A DNA stretch of 64,000 nt from Areca catechu (lineage: Eukaryota; Streptophyta; Magnoliopsida; Arecales; Arecaceae). Made by a program: the position numbers and the translations under genes. Of the stretch, positions 1 to 10,580 are shown one piece after another; position 1 is the first letter of the stretch; the number at the start of each line of letters is the position of its first letter. The notes below the pieces were generated by a model. That model had not been told where the DNA came from, did not search any database, and was given only the letters and a program-made list of their open reading frames with translations. The stretch spans positions 32,684,418 to 32,748,417 of the forward strand of contig CM038042.1 of the NCBI GenBank assembly GCA_021397845.1. Direction: 5' to 3'.

Positions 1-236
1 GAAAACTAGCTGTTACTGTTCAAGTGTCGATACTTAAACAGTAAGTGTCGACACTTGAACAGTGCAAGTGTCGACACTTGCTATAGTAGGTCGACACTAG
101 AACACTATTCACAGCCAATTTGATTTTTGATATTTTCTATATTTTTCTTGTTCTCAGGCCTTGAGTCGACACTTCACTCTTCAAGTATCGACACTTGATC
201 CTCGGGTGTCGACACTTCATTTCCAGGTGTTAACAC
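1..236. repeat. Array of ~21-bp-spaced palindromic motifs (AAGTGTCGACACTTG type)
   Basis: Eight copies of a motif centred on TCGA (perfect form AGTGTCGACACT, self-complementary) have centres near 28, 49, 72, 92, 167, 189, 210 and 231. Neighbouring copies are 20-23 bp apart except for one gap. Variants such as GTGTCGATAC, GTATCGACAC and GTGTTAACAC are mostly single changes in the core. The array lies in the U3 part of a SIRE-like LTR, at about the same distance from the LTR start as the array at 55153-55441. Function is unknown; a protein-binding array is an inference. Confidence 0.85.
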
Positions 237-492
237 TTGCCTGTTCCATGCTGAAACTTTGCTGATACTTCTTCAAATTTAAACCTTGAGCCCTTCCAAG
301 TCTTCCTTATATTCCAAAGTCCTTATAACTTGATTTTCCATTAATTTAAGGACTTTCTTCAACTAAAATACAAGCATTTCTTCATTCTACATGGTTGAGT
401 ACTAAGATCTGAAAAATACACTTAAAATATAATTAGTACTCATATATACTTAAACATTTTGTCAATCATCAAAATCAAGACCAGAGTCAACA
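1..492 (-). mobile_element. SIRE-like Copia LTR, 5' (U3) part, cut by window edge
   Basis: Read on the minus strand, the sequence starts at 492 with TGTTGACTCTGG and continues with a stretch (TTGATTTTGATGATTGACAA) that closely matches the first bases of the plus-strand SIRE-like LTR at 54879. The rest of the LTR and any internal region lie to the left of the window, so it cannot be said whether this is a solo LTR or the 5' LTR of a full element. It abuts an older Copia LTR at 493, consistent with insertion into it. No coding potential is seen. Confidence 0.75.
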
Positions 493-2704
493 CTTGGTTT
501 TAGGATAAACCTCCTTTAGGGCCCCTTAGGCTTATATCCTAAAACAAAGCCTTGTCCTAATAGAAAAGACCTTGTCTTAACAAGACAAATCTTGTCTTAA
601 AGAAAGGAAGAGGAAGAGAGAAAAACTTAGATGGATAATACAGCAGAATCTAGACTCCTATTTTAGATGATCGAATGAATATCATCTCATTCCACCGTAC
701 ACCCTTTAAATAGTTTCTTAAGGGGCGTGAAACACATCCCAAAATCTCTTATCAGACATGTTTCTTCATATCTAATAAGACTCTTTAGGATCCAGGAGTC
801 TTATCTGACATCTCTTCTTGTCCAAATGAAACCTTCTCATGCCACATGGCATGTATCAATCTTTGGAAGAGTCAACTTCTCATTTCCCAAAAGTCGGAGA
901 AAACCAAAGAGATCTGAAAGTAGGACTCTGCTTCAAACCATGCACCCTCTCATGAAAAGTCGCAACCTTTCATGTGCGCCATTCATCCTTTCCTTCTTCA
1001 CGCCAATTCAAAAATCATTGACCAGTCAAATCCTTCATGAAAGGGCATGGAGATAAAGATAAAGATTAGAAGAAATCCAATCAACAGAAGAAACTCATAT
1101 GCAGAAGGACTCTTGGTCCTTTCTACGCACCAAATGAAGAGTCGCTTCTCTTCATAATTTGGTCAACATTTTTCCATGCCATATGCTACCTTTGACAAAG
1201 TCAAAGTATATGCAATATGGGTGTCAAATGAAAGGGCGTAAAATAAGCTTTCCAACCATATAAGAATTTTTTCGATCAGAGAACTATAGACCCTTCTAGG
1301 CCCTTTTTAATTCCAACATGTCATTTAGGCACCAAGGGTCCTATGCCTTAGGGACTCTTCATAATTCCGAGATAAAACCTCAAAAAAATATTAGATAAAA
1401 TCTGACAAATTCATCCTACTTAGAACATAACCCAATTTAGGTCTCCCATAAATTGGTTAGTCCATTTAGCAAGCAACCAGATCCAATCCAATTGGGTTTA
1501 CGAATTAGGTTAGCCTACACATGCTAGTATGTCACCTAGCTAACCAATTAGCATCCTATGACCCTAATTAAATCATTAATGACTTCCTTGTACAATTCTC
1601 TAGTGTGTGTGACCCATTGGGTTCCACATCTAGCCAGCAGTAGGTTTAGGTTTGATCCAATTCGATCCAATCGAACCCGATTGACCTAATTAGGTCAAAC
1701 TAGCTCATCTAATTATCCAATTTGAACCATCCATCGAATTGACTCATAAAACTAATTCAATTGGTTCATGAATACCTATAAGACAAGATTGACATCTAGA
1801 AACATGTCATGCCTACCTGGAAGATGAGAAATTTGATAAAAATTATCAAAATATCCTTCAGTAGTAAGTTACCATGCAATTCAATCTTTCGATCTCCCAT
1901 TATCCTGATTAAGTGATAGGTATGCATAGATGTCAAACCCTAATATTTAATCATATCGAATCTCAACTCGATAGTGAGGACTCAGCTGATGATTGATTAG
2001 ATTCCACTAATCTCATCCTGCTTTGATCAAAGGCTCCTTAAGTTATTCATCGAAGAGATTGTATAGGATAACAATTTCTCTTACTAGGTATGATCGATTC
2101 CTTGTTGGTCCACTCATATCCTCCATACACCTTCCACCATACCCAGAACATCCCGTACATGTTGCAATGGCATGAATGAGTATGAACCAAAATATGGCTT
2201 AGTGTGCACAAGGAACCATGGTGACCTCAGGTCTAAAGATCACATGCACAACTCCTACTCAGGGACCTATCTTTTGACAAGTAGTAAGACTTCCATAAGA
2301 TAGTCCCAGTATGGGTCAGTTCAGTGTACTCATACCCTGATGAGCACCCTTATCCTTGTATTAGTGTCTCTACACAAGTAGTTGTGAGACCAACCACTCT
2401 CATTATCTGAGCATACATAGGATAAGCTAGTCTTACCGGATTCATTGATCCCCGAATCAATGGTCCAATGACTAGGAATATTTTAGATTATGGTTTATAG
2501 GAAATTAGGTCTCACTGTTATGAACTTCATCATAACCTTAATTCCATTGCTCTAATCTATGGGGTTCATCATAATCATAAATAAGACACAACAGTATATG
2601 ATCAAAACATATGCCTCTATTAATATATAATGTCATACAAGAGTTGAAAAAATACAAAAAAGGCCATTGCAATGATTGGCTCTTAGGGCCCTTTTCTATC
2701 ACAC
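493..2704 (-). mobile_element. Degenerate Tork/Angela-like Copia LTR (approximate ends)
   Basis: On the minus strand this AT-rich block reads like a long Copia LTR. It starts near 2704 and contains the stretch with the bases for 'opening the year-long' Copia LTR pattern around 2400-2480 (GATTCGGGGATCAATGAATC, then GGTAAGACTAGC), which is repeated in related form at 24260-24330 on the plus strand. No polyprotein domain is present. The left end is cut by the SIRE-like LTR at 492, and the family assignment rests on resemblance only. The open frame at 727-1056 lies in this block and has no recognisable domain. Confidence 0.45.
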
Positions 2705-3412
2705 ATTATGTTGTAATCAATATTCAATCATTTGAACCACCCCTTTACAGACCCCTAGCTAAGGCATATTCGACCATACCCCTTCCGGGGTCTCTGTCAT
2801 GTAACATGCCAGGTTTCATAAAGTAGGAAGCCTAGGGATAATGGTCGAAGGAAGAATCTACCAATGCTTACCCTGATATGCATCTCATAATAGATAATTT
2901 GTCAAATCCCATTATCAAGAGTAGATTTCAATCATTAAATTAAAAAGTGTGGCCCCCTCTTTAGGCCATAACTCCTAGAGCCATTAAGGCAAGTGGCAGG
3001 GATATGAAAGATAAAACCTTTTATTAATGGAAAAGAGATATTCGAGATAATAAATGATGATTTTCTCTTAAAAGTCCTGACAGAGACTAAAATTCAATCA
3101 TTCTCTACCTGCTCTCTTACATATTAACGTATCCCCAAACTATGCCTATAGTTTGAGTATAAAAGAGATTCTCAGCGAACTTCCCTAGAGGTATACACCA
3201 TCTTTGTACATGCATGTGCTTTTATCCTACTTTCAACATCACTCCATTTTCTACTCTGTGATCTAAGATACTGACTTGACCGTTATAGGACCTTTGTCGG
3301 ACCACCTCCTGCCAGGGCTTCTTATGTAAGTACAACCACCGACATCCCCTCTCCAACTTACTCCGATGTTCGAGCATATTTCAGCACCATCAATAATTAT
3401 AGCCAATTTAGG
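2705..3412 (+). mobile_element. LTR remnant with TATA box, possibly Tat-like Gypsy
   Basis: This 0.7 kb non-coding block has a TATA-like TATAAAAG at 3158-3165. It is followed near 3272 by TGACTTGACCGTTATAGG and a GC-rich tail. The TTGACCGT(CGGAG) segment also occurs on the minus strand in both LTRs of the Tat-like Gypsy element in this window, so a diverged LTR of a related family is likely. No internal region or coding sequence of its own is attached. Confidence 0.35.
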
Positions 3413-4491
3413 TAGTGCTCATCCTCTTATCTCTCATCTTTCATATCATTCTTTTTTACCTTCCCACTAAAGTTTCTTAGCTACCATTACTGCAATTGAT
3501 AAGCCTCGTAGTTATGCTCAAGCTGTTAAAGATGAGCGATGGTGCCTTGCAATGCAACAAGAAATTGCTATTCTAGAAGAAAATCAAACTTGGCCTCAGG
3601 AGTTGCCTCCAAGAAAACATGCTATAGATTCTAAATGGGTCTATAAAGTCAAATATAAGTCTGATGGCATTGTGGAGCACTTTAAGGTACGATTAGTTGC
3701 CAAAGGATAGACTCAGGTTGAAGGTATGGATTATCATGATAATTTTGCTCTTATTGCTAATTAATGCTTTTCTTCAAGGGAATTTACATAAGAAAATTTA
3801 CATGCATATTCCATAAGGATTAACTCGAGTAGGAGTGACTTCGATTTGTAGACTTCGCAAATCCTTATATGGCCTCAAACAAGTTTCACGGCAATTGTTT
3901 CATAAATTCACTAAGGCTTTAATGGTTGTCTATGTTGGAAATGATCTTGCCTAGATTCATCATTCCAAACAATATCTACATGATCAGTTCCATATAAAAG
4001 ACTTGGATCTCCTCAAATATTTTCTTGGTATTGAGGTTGCTCGAAATACTGATGGTATTGTTCTTAGCCAACGAAAGTATGCTTTTGATTTATTACAAGA
4101 TGTTAGGGCTCTTGGTTACAAACCTTATGATTTCCCTATGGATCAAAAGCATAGCTTGTCTAGGGGTGGGTCATCTATTATATTTGACAATTACTTGACC
4201 TGACATCTATTATGCTATGCAAATTTTATCTTAATTTATTTTCTCAATTTATGCAAAAACATTTCCATATAAAAAAATCACCTGGTCAAGGCATCTTCCT
4301 TTCCTGTTCTACGGATTTAACTTTGGTAGCTTATTCAAATTCTAATGGGGCTACATGTCCTACAACTCGACATTCGACTATCGCTCCTCCACTAAGATTG
4401 AGTATCGTGCTATGGTCAATGCTACAAGTGAGCTTGTTTGGCTCTAGATTTGATTGAACCATATATTCAAACGATGAAGCCATATTGTGAT
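3413..4491 (+). pseudogene. Ale-like Copia pol fragment: RT and first part of RNase H
   Basis: Conceptual translation gives Copia reverse transcriptase signatures in order: the pre-RT linker with SYAQAVKDERW, the fingers segment with SKWVYKVKYKSDG and RLVAKG (then a stop where Q follows in the family), RLRKSLYGLKQ near 3850, and DLDLLKYFLGIEVAR near 4003. It then shows a shortened RNase H stretch with CPTTRHSTI and EYRAMVNATSELVWL. The YVDD-box region is missing through an internal deletion and several stops are present, so it is dead. The RNase H frame stops at codons for MKPYC-D at 4475-4491, where the Gypsy element is inserted, and continues at 18535. Gag, protease and integrase are absent on this side. 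Confidence 0.8.
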
Positions 4492-6735
4492 TGTTGCCGA
4501 TCTCGCCGCCATGGTCTGTAACTTCAGAGCTGGTGGCGGGACCAAACCGTCTCGCCTCAAGGTCTCCGGGATCCCGATCCTGCAAGACAAGGTCAGAAAC
4601 CCTGGCCGGGGATCCCGACGAGGGAGCTCCGACGGTCAAGTTAGAAAACGGCGAGATGGAATAGAATATCCAAGGTATGCCCCCGAAGGATTCCCAGGCT
4701 TAGAGATTATCTTAGCAAAGAAGGTCTCTGGAAGAGTGGAAATTGGACCAAGTTCCTTCACTGAGCTTGCGCCAAGGGACCCCTCTCGAGATCTTGGATC
4801 CTGCTCTCGGTGCCTTTTCTTTTCCCAGCCTATTTTTCCCTTCACGCTGCCTCTGGCTTCCCGCCCTTGGGAGGCCTTTTCTTCGCTTTCACCTCCTTCT
4901 CTCTCTCCCTTTCCCCTTTCCCCTTCGGATCCAGGAACCCGGCGGCCTCCTCGTCTTGCTTGCCGAGCCCAGCGAGGAAAGGGTAGAGGGAGGACACCAG
5001 CCAAGCCTTGGGCCGAGCGCGAGCGCTCTCATTCCCAGACATCGACAACATCCGTTACCGGGTCCTGTCTTGCCAGGACTTCGCCTCTCGGCTGCGGAAC
5101 CTGTCGGGCCGATGTAAATGAGGTTTCACGCGTTGCTACCGACCGTACCGGCGCTCCTCTCGAGGTACGATGCACGCTGCTCGAGGGGTGGTCTCGGAAC
5201 TCGTGCCCCTGCTTCTCGGCGGCCTCACCATGCAGGGTAGCCGGCCTCGAACAAGGTGGGCCCCTCTTGGGCGGATACCTGGCGGAGAGGCAGAGGGGCG
5301 CTCGACTTCAGCCGAGGTGGACCCGTGTCCGGGCACCACCTGGTGAAGGAGCAGGAAGGCCCGGCTTGACCTCGGCCGAGGTGGAACCATCTCAGGGCAC
5401 CACCTGGCAAGGGAGCAAGGGGCCACCGGCTTCGACCGAGGTGGACCCCTCTTGGGTGGATACCTGGCGGAGTGGCAGAGGGGCGCTCGACTTCGGCCGA
5501 GGTGGACCCGTGTCCGGGCACCACCTGGCGAAGGAGCAGGAAGGCCCGGCTCGACCTTGGCCGAGGTGGAACTGTCTCAGGGCACCACCCGGCGAGGGAG
5601 CAAGGGGCCGCCGGCTTCGGCCGAGCTGGACCCCTCCTGGGTGGACACCTGGCGGAGCGGCAGAGGGGCGCTCGACTTCAGCTGAGGTGGACCCGTGTCC
5701 GAGCACCACCTGGCGAAGGAGCAGGAAGGCCCGGCTCGACCTCGGCCGAGGTGGAATCATCTCAGAGCGCCACCCGGCGAGGGAGCAAGGGGCTGCCGGC
5801 TTCGGCTGCGGTGGACCCCTCCTGGGTGGACACCTGGCAGAGCAGCAGAGGGGCGCTCGACTTCGGCTGAGGTGGACCCGTGTCCGGGGGCCACCTGGCG
5901 AAGGAGCAGGAAGGCCCGGCTTGACCTCGGCCGAGGTGGAACCGTCTCAGGGCGCCACCCGGCGAGGGAGCAAGGGGCCGCCGGGTTCGACCGAGGTGGA
6001 CCCCTCTTGGATGGACACCTGGCGGAGCGGCAGAGGGGCGCTCGACTTCGGCCGAGGTGGACCTATGTCCGGGCACCACCTGGCGAAGGAGCAGGAAGGC
6101 CCGGCTCGACCTCGACTGAGGTGGAACCATCTCAGGGCACCACCCGACGAGGGAACAAGGGGCCGTCGGCTTCGACCGAGGTGGACCCCTCCTGGGCGGA
6201 CACCTGGAAAAGCGGCAGAGGGGTGCTCGACTTCGGTCGAGGTGGACCCGTGTCCGGGCGCCACCTGGCGAAGGAGCAGGAAGGCCCAGCTCGACCTCGG
6301 CCGAGGTGGAACCGTCTCAGGGCGCCACCCGGCGAGGGAGCAAGGAGCCGCCGGCTTCGGTCGAGGTGGACCCCTACTGGGTGGACACCTGGCGGAGTGG
6401 CAGAGGGGCGCTCGACTTCGGTCGAGGTGGACCCGTGTCCGGGCGCCACCTGGCGAAGGAGCTGGAAGGCCCGGCTCTACGTCGACCGAGGTGGAACCAT
6501 CTCAGGGCGCCACCCGGCGAGGGAGAAAGGGGCCGTCGGGTTCGGCCAAGGTGGACCCCTCCTGGGTGGACACCTGGCAAAGGAGTAGGAAGGCCCGGCC
6601 CGACCTCGACTTTGGCCGCGTTGGAGCCACTTCCAACCTTGCTGGACCGCTCCCGCTCAGCCAAAAAAATCCACATGGTTTGGATCACGCCCGGCAGAAT
6701 CTAAGACATGCCACATCATCGTAATGGCTGTAACA
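4492..6735 (-). repeat. 3' LTR of the Tat-like Gypsy element
   Basis: It starts (plus strand) TGTTGCCGATCTCG and ends GGCTGTAACA at 6735. Positions 4492-5250 match 16084-16845 base for base with scattered substitutions. The middle is a GC-rich tandem array and the last 130 bp again match the other LTR. It is 2244 bp against 2446 bp for its partner; most of the difference lies in the array. Long open frames cross it on both strands (for example 4487-6724, plus), but they come from a stop-free GC-rich repeat, not from a conserved protein. Confidence 0.9.
5250..6612. repeat. 185-bp higher-order tandem repeat inside the 3' LTR
   Basis: The anchor TGG(A/G)CCCCT recurs at 5257 (as TGGGCCCCT), 5442, 5627, 5812, 5997, 6182, 6367 and 6552: seven successive intervals of exactly 185 bp. 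Each unit consists of three related subunits of about 61, 64 and 60 bp. Each subunit opens with GGTGGA(C/A)CC, has CACC(T/C)GGCG near its middle, and closes with a form of TCGGCCGA. So this is a trimeric higher-order repeat. Because 185 is not a multiple of three and the unit lacks stops, several frames stay open for long distances on both strands. Confidence 0.95.
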
Positions 6736-6758
6736 GTTGCCCCCCATCCCCTCATTCC
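6736..6758 (-). other. Polypurine tract of the Tat-like element
   Basis: On the minus strand the bases directly before the 3' LTR read GAATGAGGGGATGGGGGGCA followed by AC. This is the purine run expected to prime plus-strand DNA synthesis. Its position next to the LTR end at 6735 supports the LTR boundary. Confidence 0.75.
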
Positions 6759-7232
6759 ACTGAGGTGTCATGGCTCGGAACGTAGGGATTTAATGCGGAG
6801 ATGACGTGGGGAAGGCGAAGATCTCGTGCCATGATTGCCATGATCCTCGTCGCCATTCCTCGTTGCGCCCGAGGTCCTATGAGAGGCTGCCACGTGTCGC
6901 CTTTCCGGCTGCACTTAATGCGTCGCTTCGTAAAGGAGGCCGTTTCCACGTAACCGAAGCGTCGATGTCGGGCGTGCGTCCATGTGGCATCCATCTAGTG
7001 GTCCGGAACAGAATGAGGGGTACGGTGCTGTCAATCGAATTTGAAAAGGAGGGGGACTTTCCGGAAACGAGGCCTTTTCCCTTTCTTGCGCTCCGCCAGT
7101 GGTTGCAGTGGGCTATCCTTCACCTCCCTGGGTCGCCACATCTTTTGCACAGTGTGTTTCGGTGAGTGCCCATGTCTGCTCCCTTCTTCCGTCCCCTTTC
7201 CTTAGTAACTTTCCTTCACCATTTCCTTCCCC
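6759..7232 (+). promoter_or_regulatory. Putative promoter/5' region of the antisense gene with ACGT boxes
   Basis: This stretch has no gene of its own. It lies directly upstream of the plus-strand gene and holds TGACGTGG (6802-6809), a perfect G-box CACGTG (6891-6896, context GCCACGTGTC) and CCACGTAA (from 6946). These ACGT-core elements are bound by plant bZIP/bHLH factors. A strong 5' splice-like GTGAGT follows at about 7162. No clear TATA box was found. A promoter role is inferred from position and motifs only. Confidence 0.4.
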
Positions 7233-9448
7233 ATGGCACGCTGTCATCATGTTTCATCTAACCCGGACGAGGTCGGTCCGTCCCGGCTGAGGACTCCATC
7301 GTCCTCTTCCTCGGAAGGGGAGGTGATCTCGAAAGAGATCCGCAGGCGGCTCCAGCCTGGGGGTGTAACCATAGGCGTCCCTAGGGGTCCTAGGTCTCCC
7401 CTGTAGTTTTCGCCCGTCCCATCTCTTCTCTTCCTCCTCCGGCCACTTCTTCTACTAGTCCCTCTGGTCACGTCTCATCGATGACCGAAGGTGACCTTTC
7501 TTTGCTCCGGGAAGTCTATGGCATCCCGGAGTCGATCCATCTTTCTCTCCCGTGGCCCGAGGATCGTGTGACCTTAAGCGGCCCCGGGCGAATAGCCTTC
7601 TACGAGGACTTCCTCCTTGGGGGTCTTCGATTTCCCCTACACCCTTTCTTCCTCTCTTTTCTCAGTCACTACCACCTGGTCCCGGCCCAGTTGGTTCCAA
7701 ACGCCATCAGGGTCATCTTCGCCTTCATTGTCTTTTGCCACTTCCACGGGTTTGTTGCTCGCTCTCTCTCTTTAGGGCTCTTTTCACCCTGAAGCGATAT
7801 TCCACTGATGATGGCTGGTGGTACATTTCATCTCGGCCTAGGTGCCTCCGGTTCGACCTCCCTTCCTCTATTAAGGGTTGGAAGAACCGGTTCTTTTTTG
7901 CCTTGGTCGAGGACGTCGACTGGGCCTGGAGCGAGCCGGATCGGTCCCCGAATCGGAACTCCCAAGTCGAGCCGGCAGACCAAGAGGTCTACTCCCTGCT
8001 GTTGAGTGACGCGGTCCCGACACTCGATGTTTTGCTCTCGGAGTAGAACTTGTTCGAGGTGGGGATCAGTTCCATCCGGGAGCTGGGAGAGGCTTAGCTT
8101 TTCTTTCTACTCCGCACCCCCCCTTCTCCCTTTTCCTTTTTAACTGGGCTGACCGACCACCATTTTCTTTCAGGTATGAAGTTCTCCCTAGAAAACCTCC
8201 TGGAGGGCGCCGCTCAGAGGGACATTGTCGAGGGAAATGAGCCCGCGGCGAAGAGGGCTCGCACCGAGGCGAGCCGGGAGGTCGTGCCTGTCCCCACCTC
8301 CGGTCCAGTGGCGGCAGCTCCCACGTCCAGGCCACCTCAGGCCCGGGGCACCGACGTCCCTGTCGTTGACCTCGATAGGGCTGCAGAAGAGGGAGGGCCA
8401 GCCTCCTCCCGGGCAGCGGCCACCTCAACCACCGCCCTGACGGTGCCCCCAGTGGATCCAGCTGCTCCGTTGGTGGCAGTTCCACCTAGCGAGGGGACGG
8501 TCGCCCTTGCTGCTGCCGACCTATCTGCCCCGCCGCCAAATCTCACCAGTCGGTGCTCTATGATCCGTGATCAGGGCCTCGCGAAGAGGGTCATGGAGTT
8601 TGCCTGCACCTCTCGGGATCGTCGACTGAGGGGCGGCCGGGATTACGCCGACGCTCTGCTCGGAATCCTTCCGCAGCTCTTCACGGTAAGCCCCGGACTC
8701 GGAACCCTCCCTTTTAAAGTTCCAGTTGGATGCTAACTGGCCTCTCTTCTTCTGGTGCAGATCAGGACCGACGTGCTGCTGCTGAGGAATTTCCTCGCAG
8801 GGTACGCCAAGAAGGATGCCGAGAAGGAGGAAAAGCTCGGCAAACTCGCAGCCGACGTGAAGGACCTCATGGAGAAGGGGGTCGAGCTGCGGGGGAACAA
8901 CCAAGCCCTCCAATCCGACCTGGCGCGCGTCAAGGGGTGCATCAAAGAACTGGAGACCTCTCTATCTGAGGAGAGGATCTCCAACCAACGCCGCACGGAG
9001 GAGGACGCGACAGAGAAGGCTTGCCTCCGAGCCCAGTCCTGGTCGTTAGAGCACCGGGCGGAGGAGGCTCGGAGGGAGATGAATGCAGCCAAGGAGCAGA
9101 GCTCCTACGTCAACGGGTTGCTAGAAGCTTCAAAGCAAGAGGCGCAGGAGGCCGTCTCGAAATTCCGGGCCTCCGAGGAGTACATCGCGGAGGTTTGGGA
9201 GGCCGCTGTGGACTCCTTCATGAAGGGGTTTTTAGGTGTGCCGGGAGAAGGTGGGCTCCTTCTACCCCGAGCTTGACCTCAGTGGGGTGGTCCTTAGCGG
9301 AAGGAGGCAGGAGTCCACTGGAGAGGCTTTGGCGGCAGCAGACGTCGAGGCTGCAACTCCAGAGCAGCCCCCCGAGCAGCCACCCGCCGACGGCGCAGGT
9401 GGAGAGTGCGCACCCCCACCCGAGGACAGTGCCACCGTGCCAAACTAG
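7233..9448 (+). pseudogene. Antisense spliced gene, 'putative gypsy type transposon' family (Transposase_28-like)
   Basis: It runs opposite to gag-pol between integrase and 3' LTR. An ATG at 7233 opens a Ser-rich N-terminus; a second ATG at 7481 starts the conserved part (LREVYGIPESIHLSLP, DR, YEDFLLGGLRFPLHPF, LVPAQLVPNA), which matches the plant gypsy-type transposon domain as I know it. It continues with DDGWWYISSR and VEDVDWAW (7800-7930), then an Ala/Pro-rich linker, then a helical segment (8761-9230) rich in E, K, A and Q that looks like coiled coil, and ends with TVPN-stop at 9446-9448. Breaks: frame changes near 7400, 7750 (CT-repeat) and 9230, and a TAG at 8044. Introns are inferred near 8090-8173 (acceptor TTTCTTTCAG; donor not clear) and at 8686-8760. 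Function of this family is unknown. Confidence 0.75.
8686..8760 (+). other. GT-AG intron in the antisense gene
   Basis: The donor GTAAG at 8686 and acceptor GGTGCAG at 8754-8760 flank a 75-bp insert. It contains a branch-site-like TGCTAAC at 8731-8737 and a pyrimidine run before the acceptor. Removal joins ...LPQLFT to IRTDVLLL in phase 0. Unspliced, the frame meets the TAA of the branch site. All of this is on the plus strand, which shows that the gene is meant to be read opposite to gag-pol. Confidence 0.8.
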
Positions 9449-9699
9449 CTCCCCACTTGTATTTCTTTTCTTTTGCTTCTCTCTCTTTTTTTTTTTTTTG
9501 AGGACTCCCGGTCTATCGGGACTCCTTCATTGTAATTTTTCTTTAGATCAATGAAATCTTCCTTTTGCCAAGTCTCGTATCTGCTTTCTCTCTATTCTTC
9601 TTCCTTTTTTTTTGTTGAAACCAAGTGTTGGTTTCGAGTGCCGAGAATAAGCCCTATGGTGGGCTCCGAGCTGAGCTCGCGGGCAGACTGAGCCCCGTC
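9449..9699 (+). other. 3' region of the antisense gene
   Basis: After the stop there is a T-rich stretch with a 15-T run near 9490, then TGTAATTTTTCTTTAGATCA and the AATAAA-like AATGAAA near 9551. This is laid out like a plant 3' untranslated region with a polyadenylation signal. No other gene is seen before the 121-bp repeats start. Confidence 0.4.
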
Positions 9700-10455
9700 C
9701 AGCATTCAGACCGAAGTTCGAAACTTCTGGGTTGGACGCTGGTGGAGCAGGCCTTGCGCGAGTCCTTCGAGCTTGTCGGCCTGTCCTCTGGGACTGCGTG
9801 GGTGAGCTTGGCTCTACCCCACCTTCCGGATCGAAATCCAGGACTTCCGGACTGAACCCTGGGGCCGCAGGCTCCATTCGAGCCCTTCGCGGCTTGCCGG
9901 GCTGTTCTCCGTGATCGCGTGGGTGAGTTTGGCTCTGCCCCACCTTCCGGACTGAAGTCTGGGACATCCGGACTTAATTCCGAGGCCGCAGGCTTTATCC
10001 GAGCCCTGCACGGCTTGCCGGGCTATTCTCCATGATCGCGTGGGCGAGTTTGGCTCTGCCCCGCCTTCCGGACTGAAGTCCGGGACTTCCGGACTGAACC
10101 CCGGGGCCGCAGGCTTTATCCGTGCCCTGTGCGGCTTGCCAGGCTGTTCTCCGTGATCGCATGGGCGAGTTTATCTCTGCCCCGCCTTCCGGACCGAAGT
10201 TTGGGACTTCCGAACTGAACCCCGGGGCTGCAGGCTTTATCTGAGCCCTGCGCGGCTTGCCGGGCTATTCTCCATGATTGCGTGGGCGAGTTTAGCTCTG
10301 CCCCGCCTTCCGGACCAAAGTCCGGGACTTCCGGACTGAACCCCGGGGTCGCAGGCTTTATCCGAGCCCTGCGCGGCTTGCCGGGCTATTCTTCGTGATC
10401 GCGTGGGTGAGTTTGGCTCTACCCCGCCTTCCGGACCGAAGTCCGAGACTTCTTG
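9700..10455. repeat. 121-bp tandem array between antisense gene and pol
   Basis: The anchor (A/G)CCTTCCGGA recurs at 9821, 9942, 10063, 10184, 10305 and 10426: five successive intervals of exactly 121 bp, with a diverged copy before them (from about 9700). Units contain GCTTGCCGGGCT, TGGGTGAGTTTGGCTCTGCC and CCGGACTGAA. The unit is GC-rich and unrelated to the 185-bp LTR unit. Short open frames on both strands here are repeat artefacts. Tandem arrays in the region after pol are known from Tat-lineage elements. Confidence 0.95.
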
Positions 10456-10580
10456 CCTTCTCGGGTCTTCGGCCATAGCTGTGTTTGCCGAACTCAGAGC
10501 TAAGTGTCTCTCTTCCTACGAGGTGAGAAGAAGCATTTGAGGTAAAAGGATTTCATTGCAGGAGTTCGAGGAACCTTACA

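Noticed and set aside
1..236. Reading the TGTCGACAC array as a CRISPR-like or coding repeat
   Set aside because: Spacers of ~9 bp are far too short for CRISPR, and frames through the array contain stops and differ between copies.
727..1056. 109-codon plus-strand frame
   Set aside because: Lies inside a decayed Copia LTR, no domain, composition like its surroundings.
4487..6724. 745-codon open frame on the plus strand through the Gypsy LTR, plus several long frames on the minus strand
   Set aside because: They read the 185-bp GC-rich repeat in shifting frames. The unit has no stop in most frames, no domain is recognisable, and the equivalent frame in the other LTR is arranged differently.
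7162..7205. Intron in the 5' region of the antisense gene (GTGAGT to TTAG)
   Set aside because: It would be only 44 bp, shorter than plant introns normally are; another acceptor cannot be chosen from sequence alone.
9700..10455. Possible CRISPR array (regular 121-bp spacing)
   Set aside because: The whole unit is repeated, with no unique spacers; it lies in a plant retrotransposon.
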